From assembly GCA_019417045.1 (NCBI GenBank), contig DXWE01000065.1, forward strand, positions 1 to 8,391: DNA of 8,391 nucleotides, read 5' to 3'. Below are positions 5,252 to 8,391 of the stretch, piece after piece; the stretch's first letter is position 1, and each line of letters starts with the position of its first letter. This DNA comes from Oscillospiraceae bacterium. Lineage in GTDB: Bacteria; Bacillota; Clostridia; Oscillospirales; Acutalibacteraceae. The position numbers and the translations under genes are program-made. The notes beneath the pieces are model-generated. The model worked only from the letters and a program-made list of their open reading frames with translations. It made no database searches and had not been told where the DNA came from.

Positions 5252-5284
5252 TTTGACTTTTACTGACTTTGACTTTCGCTGACC
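5252..5284 (-). promoter_or_regulatory. Two tandem CtsR operator boxes
   Basis: The CtsR consensus is RGTCAAA-NAN-RGTCAAA. On the - strand, plus-strand 5284-5268 reads GGTCAGC-GAA-AGTCAAA and 5268-5252 reads AGTCAGT-AAA-AGTCAAA. Each box has one perfect and one degenerate half (5 of 7) with the correct NAN spacer, and the boxes abut with a one-base overlap. The right-hand box covers the ctsR -35 element, so binding would block RNA polymerase directly. This supports CtsR autoregulation of the operon. Confidence 0.85.
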
Positions 5285-5297
5285 TTTCGGATATACT
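5269..5297 (+). promoter_or_regulatory. Sigma-A promoter of the ctsR-mcsA-mcsB-clpC operon
   Basis: TTGACT (5269-5274), 17 bases, TATACT (5292-5297). The -35 is embedded in a CtsR box. The inferred start is near 5304, giving a leader of about 55 bases before ctsR. The leader contains no obvious hairpin or CIRCE element. Confidence 0.85.
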
Positions 5298-5358
5298 GGA
5301 TACAGACCACAAAAAAGAGGGACCAACTATGGGTCAGCACAGGGGAAAGGAGACACCC

Positions 5359-5808
5359 ATGCGCATAAGCGATGTGATTGCCGCCTATATTCTGAATAGG
5401 ATCGAAGAGGCCGACGGGGGCGTGGCGGAGTTGCAGCGGAACCTGCTCGCGGAGGAGATCGGGTGCGTGCCGAGCCAGATCAATTATGTGCTCACCTCCC
5501 GGTTTACGCCGGAGCAGGGGTTTATCGTGGAGAGCCGCCGCGGAGGCGGGGGATATATCCGGATCCACCGGGTACAGACGCCGTCGCCGCTCAGCCAGCT
5601 GGTCCGGCAGCTGCCGGACACACTCGACTCCGCGAGCGCGCAAAACCTGCTGCAAAACCTGTTGTACCGGGAACTGATTCAGCCGGATACGGCGCGGCTG
5701 CTGGCGGTGGCGCTCTCTGACCGCAGCTATAAGGACGTTCCGCCGGAGAGACGGGATAAGCTGCGCGCAACCATGATGAAGCAATTACTGACGGCTTTGA
5801 GCCTGTGA
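5359..5808 (+). CDS. ctsR: Class III heat-shock repressor CtsR
   Basis: Dimeric repressor of clp genes, active at normal temperature. The 149-residue product opens MRISDVIAAYILNRIEEADG, as usual for CtsR. The N-terminal winged helix-turn-helix (about 22-70) includes VPSQINYVLTSRFTPEQGF and the wing ESRRGGGGYIRI (58-69). The four-glycine wing is the known heat sensor, and Arg61 sits where the McsB-phosphorylated arginine of Geobacillus CtsR lies (Arg62). The C-terminal helical half (about 75-149) is the dimerisation and McsA/McsB-contact region. ATG 5359 follows AAAGGAG by six bases; the longer frame from TTG 5269 would start inside the promoter and is rejected. It is first in the operon under two CtsR boxes, hence autoregulated. 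mcsA starts 14 bases after its stop. Confidence 0.97.
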   Translation: MRISDVIAAYILNRIEEADGGVAELQRNLLAEEIGCVPSQINYVLTSRFTPEQGFIVESRRGGGGYIRIHRVQTPSPLSQLVRQLPDTLDSASAQNLLQNLLYRELIQPDTARLLAVALSDRSYKDVPPERRDKLRATMMKQLLTALSL

Positions 5809-5822
5809 GGGAGGAATGGAGT

Positions 5823-6359
5823 ATGTTGTGTCAAAAGTGTGGGAAACACGTGGCCACCACTCACGTAAAAAAGACGATCAACGGCGAGACGACCGAGCTG
5901 CATTTGTGCAGCCAGTGCGCCCAGGAGCAGGGGCTCGGCTCGGTGTTCGGCGGGATGGGGTTTGACCTCGGGGATTTCTGGGGCAGCCTGTTCGACGAGC
6001 CCGCCGCCCGGGCGCTCGCGGACACCGTGCGGTGCGAGGGCTGTGGAAGCAGCTTCCAGGAGATTGTGGATTCCGGCAAGGTCGGGTGCCCGGTCTGCTA
6101 TACCACCTTTTACGACCGGCTGCTGCCCTCCATCCAGCGGATCCACGGCAAGGCCCAGCATGTGGGCAAGCTGCCGAGCGCCGCGGACGAGGACGCGAAG
6201 CAACGGCAGGAGCTCGACCGGCTGAAACGGGAGCTCGCCGAGAGTATCAGCCGGCAGGAGTATGAGAAGTGCGCCGAGCTGCGCGACCGGATCCGGGCGC
6301 TGGAGACGCAGGAGAAGGCCAAAGAGGAACCGGACGGGAAGGGCGGTGATGCCAGATGA
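5823..6359 (+). CDS. mcsA: McsA, zinc-binding activator of the McsB arginine kinase
   Basis: Cytosolic adaptor that binds and activates McsB and takes part in CtsR turnover and stress or metal responses. The 178 residues carry two zinc-finger modules with four CxxC pairs: Cys3/6 with Cys29/32, and Cys71/74 with Cys89/92. A UvrB/UvrC-type helical motif follows at the C-terminus (about 125-162: KQRQELDRLKRELAESISRQ, then YEKCAELRDRIRALE). The glycine-rich stretch GSVFGGMGFDLGDFWGSLF links the fingers. ATG 5823 is eight bases after GGGAGG (5809-5814), which overlaps the end of ctsR; an upstream frame from 5805 has no separate ribosome site. The stop TGA overlaps the mcsB ATG in ATGA, suggesting translational coupling of activator and kinase. 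Confidence 0.95.
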   Translation: MLCQKCGKHVATTHVKKTINGETTELHLCSQCAQEQGLGSVFGGMGFDLGDFWGSLFDEPAARALADTVRCEGCGSSFQEIVDSGKVGCPVCYTTFYDRLLPSIQRIHGKAQHVGKLPSAADEDAKQRQELDRLKRELAESISRQEYEKCAELRDRIRALETQEKAKEEPDGKGGDAR

Positions 6360-7366
6360 CAGCCGAAAAATGGTATCGGAAGACAGGAGAACAGGGCGAT
6401 GTGGTCATCAGCACGCGGATCCGCCTCGCCCGCAATCTGCAGCGGTTTCCATTCCCGGACCGCATGACAACCGAGCAGCGGCAGGAGGTGGTCGCTGCGG
6501 TGAAGGACGCGGCGGCAGGTGAAGGGCTGCACTATCTCAGCATGGAAAACACCCCGCGGCGGGACGCCCTCTCGATGGCGGAGCGCCACCTCATCAGCCC
6601 GGAATTTGCCGCGTGTAAGCCGGGCAGCGGGCTGCTGCTGAGCGACGACGAGGGGATCAGCATCATGATCAATGAGGAGGATCATCTGCGGCTGCAGGTG
6701 ATGCGCGCGGGGTTGGACCTCGACGACGCGTACGCGCAGGCGGACCGGCTGGACAGCCGGCTGGATGAGAAGCTGCAATTCGCGTTTGACAAGCGGCTGG
6801 GGTATCTCACCCAGTGCCCGACGAACCTCGGCACCGGTATGCGTGCCTCGTTGATGCTGCACCTGCCGGCGCTCGAGGAGCGCGGCGCGATCCAGCAGCT
6901 GGCGAACACGGTCTCCAAGCTCGGGCTCACGATCCGCGGGATCTACGGGGAGGGGAGCAAACCGGAGGGAGCGATATATCAGCTCTCGAACCAGGTGACG
7001 CTCGGGATCTCCGAGCTGACCGCGATCCAGAATCTCAAGGGGATCGCGAACCAGATCATCCGCGAGGAGCGTGCCGCACGCGAGCAGCTCTGCCGCAACC
7101 CGCATTTTGAGGACCGGGTGTGGCGCTCGCTCGGGCTGCTGCGCACCGCGCGGCTGCTCACCCACCAGGAGTTCATGATGCTGATCTCCAACCTGCGGGT
7201 GGGGATTGCGATGGGGATGGTGGAGGGCGTCAGTCTCGACACCGTCAGCGAGCTGATCAACGATGTCCAGCCGGCAACCCTGATGAGCGCCGCCGGAGAG
7301 GATTTGGAGCCCGAACAGCGGGATGCGCTGCGCGCCAAGCTGGTGCGGGAGAAATTGGGATCCTGA
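6356..7366 (+). CDS. mcsB: Protein arginine kinase McsB
   Basis: ATP-dependent kinase of the guanido-phosphotransferase fold that phosphorylates arginines on damaged proteins and on CtsR; phosphoarginine is the degradation tag for ClpC-ClpP. Visible family features in the 336 residues: STRIRLARNL (19-28), NEEDH (106-110), catalytic Cys154 in TQCPTNLGTGMRAS (152-165), and the nucleotide/substrate region GEGSKPEGAIYQLSNQVTLG (198-217). The C-terminal RDALRA (322-327) matches the RDxxRA phosphoarginine-sensing pocket that separates McsB from creatine and arginine kinases. It is a little shorter than Bacillus McsB (about 350-360), mostly at the C-terminus. ATG 6356 overlaps the mcsA stop by four bases, with GGGCGGTG just upstream. 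clpC follows after 41 bases. Confidence 0.97.
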   Translation: MTAEKWYRKTGEQGDVVISTRIRLARNLQRFPFPDRMTTEQRQEVVAAVKDAAAGEGLHYLSMENTPRRDALSMAERHLISPEFAACKPGSGLLLSDDEGISIMINEEDHLRLQVMRAGLDLDDAYAQADRLDSRLDEKLQFAFDKRLGYLTQCPTNLGTGMRASLMLHLPALEERGAIQQLANTVSKLGLTIRGIYGEGSKPEGAIYQLSNQVTLGISELTAIQNLKGIANQIIREERAAREQLCRNPHFEDRVWRSLGLLRTARLLTHQEFMMLISNLRVGIAMGMVEGVSLDTVSELINDVQPATLMSAAGEDLEPEQRDALRAKLVREKLGS

Positions 7367-7369
7367 CAG

Positions 7370-7389
7370 ATGGGATGTCATCCCATTTT
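7370..7389 (+). other. Small hairpin with T-run between mcsB and clpC
   Basis: ATGGGAT (7370-7376) and ATCCCAT (7380-7386) form a 7-bp stem with a three-base loop (GTC), followed by TTTC, four bases after the mcsB stop. It resembles a weak terminator or attenuator but is short and moderately GC-rich. It ends just before the clpC Shine-Dalgarno AGAGGAGGA (7392-7400). Function is inferred. Confidence 0.45.
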
Positions 7390-7407
7390 CAAGAGGAGGA
7401 ATGACCT

Positions 7408-8391
7408 ATGTATCGTTTTAAAGGATTCACGCAGAAAGCCAACACCGCGCTCAATCTCGCGATCGAGGCGGCGCAGGAGATGGGCCACACCTACATCGGC
7501 ACCGAACACATCGTGCTCGGGCTGCTGCGGGAGGGTACCGGGGTGGCCGCGTCGGTGCTCGGCGCCCGCGGTATCACGGCGGACGCATATGCCCAGCGGA
7601 TCATCGAGCTCGAATCGAGCGGCCAGCGCAGCCGTCTGACACCGGAGGATTTCACCCCCCGGTCGAAGAAGACGATGGAGATGGCAGTGGCGAACGCCAC
7701 CATGCTGCAGCACGGGTATGTCGGCACCGAGCACATTCTGATGGCGGCGTTGCAGGACGAGAGCAGTGTCGCGGTCCGGCTGCTCAATTCGATGGACGTG
7801 ACCGCGGATCAGCTGCTGTCCGACATTGAGCAGGCGATGGACACCCCGCTGCCGCAGACGGCGGCCGAGGGTCCGCGCGGCGGGAGTGCCGCCAAAGGCG
7901 GCGGCAAAACGCCGACGCTGGACCAGTTTGGCCGTGACCTGACCAAGCTCGCCAGGGAGGGCAAGATCGACCCGGTCATCGGACGCACCAAGGAGATCGA
8001 GCGGGTCATCCAGATCCTGTCCCGCCGCACCAAGAACAACCCCTGCCTGATCGGCGAACCGGGCGTCGGCAAGACGGCCATCGCCGAGGGGCTGGCGCAG
8101 AAGATCGCGAACGACGAGGTGCCGGAGCTGCTGCGCGGCAAGCGCGTGGTGACGCTGGATCTCACCGGTATGGTGGCGGGCACCAAGTACCGCGGCGACT
8201 TCGAGGAGCGGATCAAAAACGCGATCGATGAGGTCATGAAAGCGGGAGATGTGATCCTGTTCATCGACGAGCTGCACACCCTGATCGGGGCGGGCGCGGC
8301 CGAGGGCGCGGTGGATGCGGCGAACATCCTGAAACCCTCGCTGGCGCGCGGCGAGCTGCAGATCATCGGCGCGACCACGCTGGACGAGTAC
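7408..8391 (+). CDS. clpC: ATP-dependent Clp protease ATPase subunit ClpC (N-terminal part, cut by the window edge)
   Basis: Hsp100 AAA+ unfoldase that feeds substrates, including phosphoarginine-tagged proteins, to ClpP. The window holds the first 328 codons, open to the edge; the full protein is usually about 810-850 residues. The start YRFKGFTQKANTALNLAIEA matches ClpC. The N-domain carries the two Clp repeats (GHTYIGTEHIVLGLLRE near 27-43; HGYVGTEHILMAALQ near 102-116), followed by a glycine-rich linker (about 150-170). The D1 AAA+ domain begins at TLDQFGRDL, with Walker A GEPGVGKT (216-223), GTKYRGDFEERI and Walker B LFIDE (284-288). The M-domain, second AAA+ domain and ClpP-docking loop lie beyond the edge, so ClpC rather than ClpE or ClpB rests on the N-terminus and operon. 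ATG 7408 follows AGAGGAGGA by seven bases. Confidence 0.95.
   Translation, partial: MYRFKGFTQKANTALNLAIEAAQEMGHTYIGTEHIVLGLLREGTGVAASVLGARGITADAYAQRIIELESSGQRSRLTPEDFTPRSKKTMEMAVANATMLQHGYVGTEHILMAALQDESSVAVRLLNSMDVTADQLLSDIEQAMDTPLPQTAAEGPRGGSAAKGGGKTPTLDQFGRDLTKLAREGKIDPVIGRTKEIERVIQILSRRTKNNPCLIGEPGVGKTAIAEGLAQKIANDEVPELLRGKRVVTLDLTGMVAGTKYRGDFEERIKNAIDEVMKAGDVILFIDELHTLIGAGAAEGAVDAANILKPSLARGELQIIGATTLDEY

Noticed and set aside
5269..5358. A longer ctsR start at TTG 5269
   Set aside because: This codon is the -35 element itself and lies in the CtsR box. The ATG at 5359 has a good Shine-Dalgarno and the family N-terminus.
5107..5358. A CIRCE (HrcA) element before ctsR
   Set aside because: The TTAGCACTC-N9-GAGTGCTAA pattern is not present; only CtsR boxes are seen.
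6110..7381. A 423-codon open frame on the - strand opposite mcsA and mcsB
   Set aside because: It is antisense to two well-supported genes, has no recognisable domain and is rich in His, Arg and Pro, as expected for a shadow frame in GC-rich DNA.
7378..8277. A 299-codon open frame on the - strand opposite clpC
   Set aside because: It lies fully antisense to a clear ClpC coding region and shows no family motif, so it is a shadow frame.

Overview
This window looks like chromosomal DNA from a GC-rich member of the Bacillota, most likely a Clostridia lineage close to the Oscillospiraceae (inferred). The reasons are the ctsR-mcsA-mcsB-clpC heat-shock operon, the short Bacillus-type NagB, the RlmH type, strong Shine-Dalgarno sequences and sigma-A-like promoters. 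No tRNA, rRNA, insertion sequence, phage gene or CRISPR array was seen. No gap between genes exceeds 300 bases; the largest, about 250 bases before ctsR, holds two divergent promoters and a CtsR operator.

Layout, left half. The window opens with the last 28 codons of an unidentified + strand gene, followed by a palindromic terminator shared with nagB (glucosamine-6-phosphate deaminase, - strand). nagB is divergent from an AraC-family regulator (+). That regulator converges on rlmH (23S rRNA methyltransferase, -) across a hairpin terminator and a 19-bp tandem duplication. rlmH is divergent from a zinc-ribbon, single-pass membrane protein (+) whose C-terminus is a 9-residue tandem repeat and which ends at a strong terminator. 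Next come a short ComEA-like helix-hairpin-helix membrane protein (+) and a CysG/Met8-like NAD-binding protein (+). The latter converges on a GrpB-family (UPF0157) gene (-), with a terminator hairpin that reaches into the grpB coding end.

Layout, right half. From about 5250 to the window edge lies the class III heat-shock operon ctsR-mcsA-mcsB-clpC (clpC is cut by the edge). Its promoter has a TTGACT -35 and a TATACT -10 with 17-bp spacing, and two tandem CtsR boxes overlap the -35. CtsR represses the operon. McsB, activated by McsA, phosphorylates arginines, marking proteins for ClpC-ClpP and inactivating CtsR. The key residues of this circuit are visible: the CtsR glycine-rich wing, four CxxC pairs in McsA, the catalytic Cys and RDxxRA pocket in McsB, and ClpC Walker A and B motifs.

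The left half is mostly single genes, each with its own promoter; five promoters share the same -10 hexamer, TATACT. I found no convincing undescribed multi-gene system. The points most worth a second look are the CysG-like protein with an altered catalytic region, the tandem CtsR operator, the repeat-tailed zinc-ribbon protein, the small repeat beside rlmH, and the hairpin before clpC.
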